Assembly: GCA_904501685.1 (NCBI GenBank)
Contig: CAJGBX010000061.1
Coordinates: 1 to 8,188 of the forward strand
DNA length: 8,188 nt
Direction: 5' to 3'
From: Clostridiaceae bacterium
Lineage (GTDB): Bacteria > Bacillota > Clostridia > Oscillospirales > Acutalibacteraceae
The first letter of the stretch is position 1. Each line of letters begins with the position of its first letter. The notes under the pieces are model-generated. The model ran no database searches. It saw only the letters and a list, made by a program, of their open reading frames with translations, and was not told where the DNA came from. The position numbers and the translations under genes are program-made. This document shows positions 1 through 6,627 of the stretch, piece by piece.

Positions 1-589
1 AAGCAGTTACTCTCGGGTTAAGGTAGGTTGAAAGCATTTCGACCACCGACTCAGCCGAGTAATCGTAGTAAACACTGCCTTCAGCCTCTGAAATACGGAA
101 GCCGCCCGTAAAATCGTCATTCGCCTTTAAAGTGACACCCGAAATCAGACGCTGTTTTAAGCTTTTAAGCAAGCCCTCCTCTAATGACTTCAAATCATCC
201 GAATTTAAAAGCACCGAAATGTCACCTGCATCAGTATTTTTGGTCCAAGCCTCTGTAACATTTAAAATAATTTTTGTTAAACTCTCGGGAGTATAAGCCT
301 CACTCAGCTTTTCCGACACAACCGCCTTCAGCTCGCGGTTTACGCTTTCCCTGAAGGAAATGAGCAGATTTCGGCCTGCCTGACGGATTGAATCCTCACT
401 GACCTTGATCAAACGCTCGTTATCAGCCTTGGATTTTGCCGCAATATCGCGAGCCTTACTCTCGGCGTCGGCAATTATTTTCTCAGCCTCAGCCTTGGCA
501 TTTTCAATAATTTTTTGAGCCTCGGCCTCCGCCGTATTAACGCCGTCCTTTTTTATCTGGTCAATAAGCTCCTGCAATTGAATCTCCAT
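1..589 (-). CDS. ntpE: V-type ATP synthase subunit E (3' end outside window)
   Basis: Reading leftwards from the ATG at 589-587, an open frame of 196 codons runs off the window edge without a stop. The product begins MEIQLQELIDQIKKDG. Residues about 15-95 are a charged, Ala/Glu/Lys-rich helix (AEAEAQKIIENAKAEAEK), the long coiled-coil half of the peripheral stalk. Residues about 100-196 form the globular C-terminal domain, with the family's GGFRISEAEGSVYYDYSAES segment at 162-181. In V/A-type rotary ATPases, subunit E pairs with G/H-type subunits to form the stator that holds the A3B3 head against the membrane sector. The family is about 185-205 residues, so only a few residues are missing. 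A ribosome binding site TAAAGGAG lies at 604-597, 7 bases before the start. A promoter upstream (687-715) and the absence of any gene in 590-876 suggest it is the first gene of a leftward ATPase operon. An F-type b subunit is less likely because there is no N-terminal membrane helix. Confidence 0.9.
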   Translation of the reverse strand, partial: MEIQLQELIDQIKKDGVNTAEAEAQKIIENAKAEAEKIIADAESKARDIAAKSKADNERLIKVSEDSIRQAGRNLLISFRESVNRELKAVVSEKLSEAYTPESLTKIILNVTEAWTKNTDAGDISVLLNSDDLKSLEEGLLKSLKQRLISGVTLKANDDFTGGFRISEAEGSVYYDYSAESVVEMLSTYLNPRVTA

Positions 590-686
590 TATAATTCTCC
601 TTTATGTTTTAGTCTATACGCAAATATTTATCTTACAATATACAACCTATTACTATAATTTGCCGTTTAGCATAGCATATACCACA

Positions 687-715
687 ATTTTATACCAATT
701 AATCCCACTTGTCAA
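687..715 (-). promoter_or_regulatory. Predicted vegetative promoter of the V-ATPase operon
   Basis: On the minus strand, a perfect -35 TTGACA (715-710) is followed after exactly 17 bases by TAAAAT (692-687), one mismatch from the consensus -10. Transcription would start near 680, giving a leader of about 90 bases before the subunit E start at 589. I saw no clear terminator or riboswitch fold in that leader. The promoter supports subunit E as the first gene of its operon. Confidence 0.65.
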
Positions 716-773
716 TTGTTATATGCCGCAAAGCCCGCTCTTTATTCACTGCCGAAAACCTAAAAATACCTGA

Positions 774-802
774 TTTAACAAAGATTTAACCATAGTTTAA
801 CA
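774..802 (+). promoter_or_regulatory. Three 11-bp-phased TTTAAC repeats, PhoP/PhoB-box-like
   Basis: TTTAACA (774-780), TTTAACC (785-791) and TTTAACA (796-802) recur at exactly 11-base steps, that is, on one face of the helix. Direct repeats of TTAACA-like hexamers separated by about 5 bases are the known layout of PhoP boxes in Bacillus, and the E. coli PhoB box also has 11-bp steps. The repeats end 19 bases before the -35 of the rightward permease promoter (822-850). They lie about 60 bases upstream of the leftward ATPase promoter. The repeat pattern is seen directly; binding by a PhoP-type response regulator is an inference. A fourth copy, expected near 807-813, is not recognisable. Confidence 0.5.
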
Positions 803-821
803 ATATACTTGTGTCCTTTGC

Positions 822-850
822 TTGAAAAAAGGAAAACTATATGGTAAAAT
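822..850 (+). promoter_or_regulatory. Predicted promoter of the ion permease gene
   Basis: TTGAAA (822-827) and TAAAAT (845-850) are separated by 17 bases. TGG directly before the -10 (842-844) matches the extended -10 form TGn. The start of transcription would be near 857, leaving a short leader of about 20-30 bases before the permease start. The phased TTTAAC repeats at 774-802 lie just upstream, as an activator site might. Confidence 0.6.
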
Positions 851-876
851 TATGCTAAAATAAGAAAAATGAAGGG

Positions 877-2190
877 ATGATATTATTGTTACCTGCAATT
901 ATTATTTTTGCAACCACCTACGTGCTTATGCTTGTCTTCGGTAAATACCGTCCGTATATAGCACTGGCTTCGGCGGTTATATTTATTGCCTGTGGAATGC
1001 TGCCCGTAAAAAACATTTTAAGCGAGCTTGATTTTAACGTGCTTTTAATGATAGGCGGCACAATGGGTACCGTCCAGCTGTTTATCGACAGCCGTATGCC
1101 GGCACGACTTGCCGATATGATTATGAAAAAGGTTCCCAATATTCAGTGGACTGCCGTTTGTTTAAGTCTTTTTGCCGGTATTATTTCTGCCTTTGTTGAC
1201 AATGTTGCAACCGTACTTATGATTGCTCCGGTTGCAATGGAAATTTGCAAAAAGCTTAAAACCAACCCTGTACCTATCTTAATTGCTATTGCCGTTTCCT
1301 CAAACCTGCAGGGTGCAGCTACCCTGGTGGGTGACACCACTGCAATTATGCTCGGTTCAGCTATGGATATGAGTTTTATGGATTTCTTCTGGTATCAGGG
1401 CAAGCCTTCAATCTTCTTCGCCGTTGAATTAGGCGCAGTGCTTTCGGCAATTATTGTTTACATTGTTTTCAGAAAGGAAAAAAGTCCGTTACCTAAAGCC
1501 CAAGAGCTGACACCGGTTAACGACTATTTTCCGACAGTCTTACTGTTAGGAACAATAGGACTTCTTATTGTAGCCTCGTTTGCTCCTAAAAGCTGGAATC
1601 TGCCGAACGAAATCAACGGCATTATCTGTTGTACACTGTTTGTAATCGGTTTGATTTACAATCTTTTCCGTTATAAAAAGGCTGACTCGATTTTAGGACC
1701 TATAAAGTCTATTGATTTCGAGACACTTGGACTTTTAACCGGTCTTTTCCTGATGATTGGAGCCATAAAGCATAAGGGTGTTATTGATGCGCTGGCAAGC
1801 CTGCTCGCACGCTTGGGCGGCGGTAATTTATTCCTGCTCTTCACTGTTATTGTTTGGGCCTCGGTGCTGATTTCGGCATTTATCGACAATATTCCCTACG
1901 TTGCGACAATGATTCCGGTCATCGGCACACTTTCCGTTCAGCTTGCCTCACAAATGGGAATTGCGCCTGTTTTGGTAGCTACTCCGCTATACTTCGGTTT
2001 GTTATCCGGTGCAACCTTAGGCGGTAACATCACTCCTATCGGGGCCTCGGCTAATATTGCGGCCATCGGCATTTTGCGTAAAAGCGGTCACGAGGTAAAA
2101 AATTCCGACTTCTTTAAAATCGGCATCCCGTTTACCCTTGCCGCCATTATTCCTGCATATATTTACATTTGGCTTGTATACGGCGTATAA
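877..2190 (+). CDS. ArsB/NhaD-type (ion transporter superfamily) permease
   Basis: This is a very hydrophobic 437-residue membrane protein with a clear inverted-repeat architecture. Each half carries the family's re-entrant motif: SAFVDNVAT at 104-112 and SAFIDNIPYVATMIPVI at 333-349. These are followed by GDTTAIMLGSA (152-162) in the first half and GGNITPIGASANIAAIGI (382-399) in the second. A charged cytoplasmic linker lies around 199-216. These motifs are typical of the ArsB/NhaD/P-protein branch, whose members move anions such as arsenite or exchange Na+ and H+. The substrate cannot be read from the sequence. No arsR or arsA lies beside it, which argues against an arsenic operon. The gene stands alone with its own promoter (822-850) and terminator (2221-2260). 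Possible Pho-type repeats at 774-802 hint at control by phosphate supply. The purine-rich GAAGGG (871-876) abuts the ATG at 877 with no spacing, so the in-frame TTG at 886 (9 bases downstream) may be the true start. The difference is three residues. Confidence 0.85.
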   Translation: MILLLPAIIIFATTYVLMLVFGKYRPYIALASAVIFIACGMLPVKNILSELDFNVLLMIGGTMGTVQLFIDSRMPARLADMIMKKVPNIQWTAVCLSLFAGIISAFVDNVATVLMIAPVAMEICKKLKTNPVPILIAIAVSSNLQGAATLVGDTTAIMLGSAMDMSFMDFFWYQGKPSIFFAVELGAVLSAIIVYIVFRKEKSPLPKAQELTPVNDYFPTVLLLGTIGLLIVASFAPKSWNLPNEINGIICCTLFVIGLIYNLFRYKKADSILGPIKSIDFETLGLLTGLFLMIGAIKHKGVIDALASLLARLGGGNLFLLFTVIVWASVLISAFIDNIPYVATMIPVIGTLSVQLASQMGIAPVLVATPLYFGLLSGATLGGNITPIGASANIAAIGILRKSGHEVKNSDFFKIGIPFTLAAIIPAYIYIWLVYGV

Positions 2191-2220
2191 TTCAATCTAT
2201 TTAATATCATATTATACAAC

Positions 2221-2260
2221 AACCCCCACAACCGAGGCTCAATGTCCGGTTGTGGGGGTT
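2221..2260. terminator. Intrinsic terminator between convergent permease and glnA
   Basis: A perfect 14-bp GC-rich stem pairs AACCCCCACAACCG (2221-2234) with 2247-2260 around a 12-base loop. It is followed on the plus strand by TTTATTTG. It lies 30 bases after the permease stop. It also lies 26 bases beyond the glnA stop on the other strand, so it probably serves both genes. The U-rich tail is better for the rightward transcript. The leftward tail (GTTGTATAAT) is weak. Confidence 0.85.
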
Positions 2261-2286
2261 TATTTGCCTTAATTCAAAGCTTAATA

Positions 2287-3711
2287 TTACAGATTATAAT
2301 ACTTGTCAAACTCTGCAGGGTGCGGAATCTTGGAAAGCTCTGCACATTCAGCACGCTTGGATTTGATAAAGTTCTTGATTAACTCCTCAGGGAAAACTCC
2401 AGCCTCGGTTAAATAGGCGTGGTCATTTTCAAGTGCATCCAAGGCATCCTCTAAGCATACCGGCAAGCCCTGTAATTTTGCCTTTTCCTCTTCGGGGAGA
2501 TGGAAAAGATTGCAGTCATAAGGGCCCCAGCCGTTCTTATGCGGGTCAATCTTATTCTTAATACCGTCAAGACCTGCCATAAGGATTGCGGCATAGCAAA
2601 AATACGGATTGCAGGTAGCGTCGGGATTGCGAAGCTCAAAGCGGCGCTTATCGGGACTCTTGGCATAGGCCGGAATTCTGATAACAGCGCTTCTGTTAGA
2701 GGTTGCATAGCCTACTGTTACAGGAGCTTCAAATCCGGGAACCAAACGCTTGAACGAATTGGTGCTCGGGTTAGTGATGGCGCAAAGAGATGAAATATGC
2801 TTTAACAAGCCACCCATAAAGTAGTGAGCTGTTTCACTCAAATGAGAATATCCATTGTCATCCGAGAATACCGGCTGACCGTCCTTCATAAGCAGCATAT
2901 GAACGTGCATACCCGAGCCTGCCTCACCGTAAATCGGCTTAGGCATAAAGGTTGCGGTCTTGCCGTGCTTTAAAGCAGTATTATGAATGATATACTTAAT
3001 CATCATAGTAGCATCAGCCATTTCAACAACCTCGCCTAACTGCGGCTCGATTTCAAACTGACCGGAAGCAGCAACCTCAGGATGATGATAGTTAATCTGA
3101 ATACCCATATCGGCCATATGCATACACATTTCACTGCGGCACTCGTAAGAAACATCAAACGGCTTGGCAATGTGGTAGTTCTTCTGCTTGGGAACAACAA
3201 CACCCTTACCCTCGACAGTGCTGTTCCAGTAGGACTGCTTTGCATCAACCGAGGCGCCGACATAACTGCCGTCTACACCCCAGGTAACCTCGTCAAAAAG
3301 ATAAAACTCAAACTCAGGCAAAATGAGCATTTTATCGGCAATACCCAAGTCCTTCATATAGTCAACCGCAGCACGGATAATATTTCTGGGGTACTGTGCT
3401 AAGGGACGGTTTTCGGGACTGTCAATAATCATAGCATTACCGGTCATTGACAAGGTCGGAATCTCACAAAACGGGTCAATAACGGCTGTATCGGGGTCGG
3501 GTATAAAAACCATATCGCTCTTTTCAACCACTGCATAGCCGTAGTTGGAAGCATCAAATCCTATACCGCTTTTCATAGTATCCTCAGAGAAATTGCCTGC
3601 AGGGATAGTCACATGGCGGTACTGACCGTTAATGTCGACCATTTTAAAGTCAACCATTTTAATGTCGTTATCCTTAATAAGCTGAATAATGTCCTGAACA
3701 GATTTTGCCAT
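2287..3711 (-). CDS. glnA: Glutamine synthetase type I (glutamate-ammonia ligase)
   Basis: This cytoplasmic enzyme makes glutamine from glutamate, ammonia and ATP, the entry point for ammonium assimilation. The 474 residues cover the full family. The N-terminal beta-grasp domain contributes FDASNYGY (52-59). The catalytic domain has metal-ligand glutamates in LPEFEF (E133, E135) and in HHPEVAASGQFEIE (E212, E220), GSGMHVHM (265-272, with H269), the NPSTNSFKRLVPGFEAP loop (314-330), NRSAVIRIP (339-347) and RRFELRNPDATCNPYF (356-371). The C-terminus, IPHPAEFDKYYNL, and the overall length match the longer GSI-beta-like form more than the shorter Bacillus-type GSI-alpha. The segment aligned with the E. 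coli adenylylation site NLYDLPPEE reads NLFHLPEEE, so the modifiable Tyr is Phe403 here. The start at 3711 has an SD-like GAGGTG about 7 bases upstream, and a strong promoter lies at 3804-3832. It is monocistronic by context. Confidence 0.96.
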   Translation of the reverse strand: MAKSVQDIIQLIKDNDIKMVDFKMVDINGQYRHVTIPAGNFSEDTMKSGIGFDASNYGYAVVEKSDMVFIPDPDTAVIDPFCEIPTLSMTGNAMIIDSPENRPLAQYPRNIIRAAVDYMKDLGIADKMLILPEFEFYLFDEVTWGVDGSYVGASVDAKQSYWNSTVEGKGVVVPKQKNYHIAKPFDVSYECRSEMCMHMADMGIQINYHHPEVAASGQFEIEPQLGEVVEMADATMMIKYIIHNTALKHGKTATFMPKPIYGEAGSGMHVHMLLMKDGQPVFSDDNGYSHLSETAHYFMGGLLKHISSLCAITNPSTNSFKRLVPGFEAPVTVGYATSNRSAVIRIPAYAKSPDKRRFELRNPDATCNPYFCYAAILMAGLDGIKNKIDPHKNGWGPYDCNLFHLPEEEKAKLQGLPVCLEDALDALENDHAYLTEAGVFPEELIKNFIKSKRAECAELSKIPHPAEFDKYYNL

Positions 3712-3774
3712 AAAAGTACACCTCTTTTAAAAAATTGGGATTTTAAATTTACGCATTTTAATAAAAATTTATTC

Positions 3775-3788
3775 CGAAATTCCTTTCG
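3775..3788 (-). other. Small hairpin in the glnA leader
   Basis: In the predicted glnA leader RNA, CGAAA pairs with TTTCG across a 4-base loop (minus strand 3788 to 3775). It sits about 10 bases after the expected transcription start. The stem is only 5 bp and AT-rich. It could affect message stability or be chance. It does not look like a glutamine riboswitch or a paired ANTAR-target hairpin. Confidence 0.25.
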
Positions 3789-3803
3789 AAACCTCTGAAG
3801 TCT

Positions 3804-3832
3804 AATATATCACAATTTTTGCCTAATTGCAA
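3804..3832 (-). promoter_or_regulatory. Predicted glnA promoter
   Basis: On the minus strand, TTGCAA (3832-3827) and TATATT (3809-3804) are separated by exactly 17 bases. A TGA triplet directly before the -10 fits an extended -10. The leader would be about 85 bases. The -35 lies only 23 bases from the -35 of the divergent promoter at 3856-3884, so a regulator bound between them could affect both. Confidence 0.65.
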
Positions 3833-3855
3833 GAGTTTTACATTATAATATGTCG

Positions 3856-3884
3856 TTGACAACAATGTATAAAAATTGTATACT
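3856..3884 (+). promoter_or_regulatory. Predicted promoter of the membrane McrB-like operon
   Basis: A perfect -35 TTGACA (3856-3861) is followed after 17 bases by TATACT (3879-3884), one mismatch from TATAAT. Transcription would begin near 3891, giving a leader of about 46 bases. This places the ATG at 3850 upstream of the promoter and so rules it out as a start for messages made here. TGTATA occurs twice at an 11-base step (3866 and 3877), the second copy overlapping the -10. Confidence 0.7.
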
Positions 3885-3902
3885 AATAGTAACATTAAAT
3901 GT
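3881..3902. promoter_or_regulatory. Two adjoining 11-base palindromes over the transcription start
   Basis: TACTAATAGTA (3881-3891) and ACATTAAATGT (3892-3902) are each perfect 5+1+5 inverted repeats. They sit end to end, overlapping the -10 and the predicted start site of the McrB-like operon. This is where a repressor would block transcription. They are AT-rich and short, so chance is a real possibility. No regulator gene is in the window. Confidence 0.3.
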
Positions 3903-3920
3903 AATGCCAAGTTTAAACCA

Positions 3921-3927
3921 AAAGGAG
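3921..3927 (+). promoter_or_regulatory. Ribosome binding site that fixes the start at 3937
   Basis: AAAGGAG lies 9 bases before the ATG at 3937, which is in frame with the upstream ATG at 3850. The earlier ATG has no Shine-Dalgarno sequence and precedes the promoter. The 29 extra residues it would add are not part of the protein. Confidence 0.85.
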
Positions 3928-3936
3928 CAAATACAA

Positions 3937-6624
3937 ATGGGAAATCTAAACCTTAGAAAAGGGAATTTTATGTCAGGAATAGTTTCGTATGCGTTTTTAG
4001 TTGTAAGCGCACTGGTAAATTTGATATTCCTGTTTCAAGATGTAAGACACAGTCGCGGTAATGTTTTCAGCACTGCCAAAATTTTTATGACCGATTCAGA
4101 ATATATTCCGATTGTCTGTCTTGCTTTTTTGGTATTGTTCGGTATACTCCTTGTAAGCTCGGCTGTTTCACTTGTTATGAATTTCACCGGCAAAAGGGCT
4201 TTGGTTTGGCCTGCCTTGGTTGCACTGTTTTGTACCATAGTTGCACTTATGCTTAACTCCTCCTACTCGGCGGTAAGCTCTAATGTACTTTTAGTAATAA
4301 GCCTTGTTGTTAACATTCTGTGGCTTGTTTTCGACTTTTTTATGTGGCTTGCCGACGGCGGTAAAAAGCCCTCAAAATCGGATTTTTCTCCGCTTAAACG
4401 CCGTCTTTTAGTAATTTCAGGACTTTGTGCAATACTTTCTTTTTCCTACTTCTACTATCCGCTTTGCTCATATTCCTCTAAAGATGCAGAGGGTATTGTA
4501 GCGCCTATGGGTGTCTTTTCGACCGACGGCTTCAGCACTATAAGTCTTATTTATCTGGCATTGGTCACCGCACTTGCGGTTGCTATATTAAAATGTATCG
4601 GCAATGCCTTCAAATGTCTTACCAAAAGTGACAGTGAGTTTGTAAAGGCTACCTCCTTAATAGCTACCCTTACTATGCTTGCCTCGGCGGTTTATTTTGT
4701 AAGCGGTGTTACGATTTGCTCGCTTTTCAATTCCCCCGAAGAGGAATACACCACAACGGTTTATATTCCCTTGATTATCTCGTTTGTTCTTTATTTCATT
4801 TATAGCTTTTCAACAAGAAGCTTCGGCGGCACAGCAATTAAAACCGACGGCGAAAAGGCGGCGTTCAGAACAAGACTTGAGTTCTTGATATATGCACTTG
4901 CTGCCGCAGGTCTTGGCTTTGCACAGATTTTTTCCGACATTATTCAGGTTGTATTTGATGATGCTTCCTTACTCGCAATGGAAGATGTTCGTCTTAACGG
5001 CTACGAGATTTTTATGACCTACAACAGTCTTGATTCAGGCTTTCAGCTTGTTGCCTTTGTACTGTTTGCCGCCGTTTGCATTATTGCTTCGCTTATTGCC
5101 TCAAGTATTGTCTGCTTTATCAGAAGCTCTAAGCTTTTCTATAAGGTTACACTGTCCTCCCTGATTTCGACCGGTGTTATTTCGCTTGTTATCGGTCTTT
5201 TCGGCAAATACTACGAAATAGTTCAGCGTATCAACGAGGATGCTATGTCCAATATCATCGGGATTGAATTTGACAGTGTGAACCCCGGACTTGCATTTAC
5301 AGTTGTAAGCCCTTCGTTCTATTGGTTCCTTGCAATTGCCGCCGTTTTGCTGATTACCATTGCAAGAAGACCTTATTCAAAGGGTACTGTCGGCGAAACT
5401 CCGATACTTCAGTCGGGTGCCGCATCAACCATAAAGGGTGATGCCGCAGTTATCGCACCGACCGGCGTTACTTCAATGCCCCAATCCAATGTTATCGGGG
5501 CAAGCGTGCTTGCCGACCCCTGCCCTGCTTTCAGCGAAATTGACAGCAGTATCCCGAAATTTGAGCAAAGCTTAGAGGAACGCCGCCGTCACCTGTTTTC
5601 GGCTCCGACCTTGGAGAGTCTTGCCGAATTTGTGGTTGCCTATGCCCGCGACAGCCGGCTCCACCTTTCCTACACCGTTGAGGATATTGCCACGTTTATT
5701 GCCGGCTTGGGCGCGACAAGGCTTACCATACTTCAGGGTATGAGCGGTACTGGTAAAACAAGTCTTCCTAAAATTTTCAGTGAGGCGGTTTTCGGAAACT
5801 GTGAAATTATTGAGGTCGAGTCCTCTTGGAGAGATAAGAACGAGCTTTTGGGCTTTTACAACGAATTCAGCAAGACCTATACACCTAAAAAGTTTACCCA
5901 AAGCCTATACAAAGCCGCTTTAAATAAGGATATTATAACCTTTATCGTGCTTGATGAAATGAACCTTTCGCGTATTGAATACTACTTCTCAGATTTTCTT
6001 TCCTTAATGGAAAACGAGGAGCATTTGCGTGCAATCAAGCTGTTGAACATTCCGCTTTATAAAAACATTGACGGTGAGGTCGGCGAGTATACCGCCCTCG
6101 AAAATGGCCATACGGTCAAAATCCCCTCTAACATATGGTTTATAGGTACCGCCAACCGTGACGAAAGCACCTTTGAAATAAGCGACAAGGTTTACGACCG
6201 TGCACATACTATGAACTTTAACAAGCGTGCTTCAAAACCGGTATACTACGGTGCACCGCTTGACCAACGCTATTTGAGTGCCCCTGCCTTCTTAAAGCTT
6301 TTGGATAACGCTAAGGAAAAGGTAAAATTCCATATTGACAGCTATCCTTTAATCAAGCAGGTTGAACAGCTTTTAGCACCCTATAACATTTCGTTTGGTA
6401 ACCGTATTGCCAACCAAATTGAGGACTTTGTAAGCATTTATGCCTCCTGCTTCTCTCAGCCCGAAAGTGTTATTTTTGATGCGGTTGAGAAAATTCTTTT
6501 AAGCAAGGTTATCAGCAAGCTTGAGCTGAAAAGCATTGAAAACAAGGTTCTGCTTGCAGGTGAATTTGAAAAGCTTAATATGCTGCGTGCAGCTGAGTTT
6601 ATTTTAAAGCTCAATGAGGATTAA
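3937..6624 (+). CDS. Polytopic membrane protein fused to McrB-like AAA+ ATPase
   Basis: The protein is 895 residues from the start chosen by its ribosome binding site. Residues 1-476 hold about twelve membrane helices, near 13-33, 57-81, 88-106, 116-138, 156-177, 201-222, 237-262, 274-292, 313-338, 369-394, 403-423 and 459-476. Positive loops (141-156, 293-313, 396-403, 477-482) place both ends in the cytoplasm. Residues 477-550 are a Gly/Ala/Ser/Pro linker. An AAA+ module follows: Walker A GMSGTGKTS (601-609), Walker B and McrB-type signature VLDEMNLSRIEYYFSDFL (671-688), sensor-1 region GTANRDEST (737-745) and an arginine-finger-like DKVYDRA (750-756). A helical lid ends the protein. This arrangement resembles the McrB clade of AAA+ motors, but the DNA-reading N-terminus of McrB is replaced by a membrane domain I do not recognise. 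The gene is coupled to the next one (3-base gap), which encodes the likely McrC-type partner. The function is unknown; defence, stress or envelope work are all possible. Confidence 0.88.
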   Translation: MGNLNLRKGNFMSGIVSYAFLVVSALVNLIFLFQDVRHSRGNVFSTAKIFMTDSEYIPIVCLAFLVLFGILLVSSAVSLVMNFTGKRALVWPALVALFCTIVALMLNSSYSAVSSNVLLVISLVVNILWLVFDFFMWLADGGKKPSKSDFSPLKRRLLVISGLCAILSFSYFYYPLCSYSSKDAEGIVAPMGVFSTDGFSTISLIYLALVTALAVAILKCIGNAFKCLTKSDSEFVKATSLIATLTMLASAVYFVSGVTICSLFNSPEEEYTTTVYIPLIISFVLYFIYSFSTRSFGGTAIKTDGEKAAFRTRLEFLIYALAAAGLGFAQIFSDIIQVVFDDASLLAMEDVRLNGYEIFMTYNSLDSGFQLVAFVLFAAVCIIASLIASSIVCFIRSSKLFYKVTLSSLISTGVISLVIGLFGKYYEIVQRINEDAMSNIIGIEFDSVNPGLAFTVVSPSFYWFLAIAAVLLITIARRPYSKGTVGETPILQSGAASTIKGDAAVIAPTGVTSMPQSNVIGASVLADPCPAFSEIDSSIPKFEQSLEERRRHLFSAPTLESLAEFVVAYARDSRLHLSYTVEDIATFIAGLGATRLTILQGMSGTGKTSLPKIFSEAVFGNCEIIEVESSWRDKNELLGFYNEFSKTYTPKKFTQSLYKAALNKDIITFIVLDEMNLSRIEYYFSDFLSLMENEEHLRAIKLLNIPLYKNIDGEVGEYTALENGHTVKIPSNIWFIGTANRDESTFEISDKVYDRAHTMNFNKRASKPVYYGAPLDQRYLSAPAFLKLLDNAKEKVKFHIDSYPLIKQVEQLLAPYNISFGNRIANQIEDFVSIYASCFSQPESVIFDAVEKILLSKVISKLELKSIENKVLLAGEFEKLNMLRAAEFILKLNED

Positions 6625-6627
6625 TCT

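Noticed and set aside
869..880. Three-codon mini-ORF ATG AAG GGA TGA overlapping the permease start
   Set aside because: It has no ribosome binding site of its own, and the overlap follows simply from the purine-rich stretch that probably acts as the permease Shine-Dalgarno.
877..2190. Calling the permease an arsenite efflux pump (arsB)
   Set aside because: The fold motifs are shared across the ArsB/NhaD/P-protein group, and no arsR, arsA, arsC or arsD gene is adjacent, so the substrate cannot be assigned.
2500..3402. Plus-strand open frames of about 97 and 106 codons inside glnA
   Set aside because: They lie wholly antisense to a clearly conserved enzyme, have no ribosome binding site or recognisable product, and are shadows of its codon pattern.
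3613..3798. Plus-strand 61-codon frame overlapping the glnA start and leader
   Set aside because: It is antisense to the glnA 5' end and leader, has no Shine-Dalgarno, and its sequence mirrors the reverse of glnA codons.
3712..3800. Riboswitch or ANTAR-type paired hairpin in the glnA leader
   Set aside because: The leader is only about 85 bases, holds just one 5-bp hairpin and has no terminator stem, so it lacks the parts of a known glutamine-sensing or ANTAR-target RNA.
5572..5901. Minus-strand 109-codon frame opposite the AAA+ Walker A region
   Set aside because: The plus strand here encodes unmistakable AAA+ motifs, and the reverse frame shows no domain, promoter or ribosome binding site.
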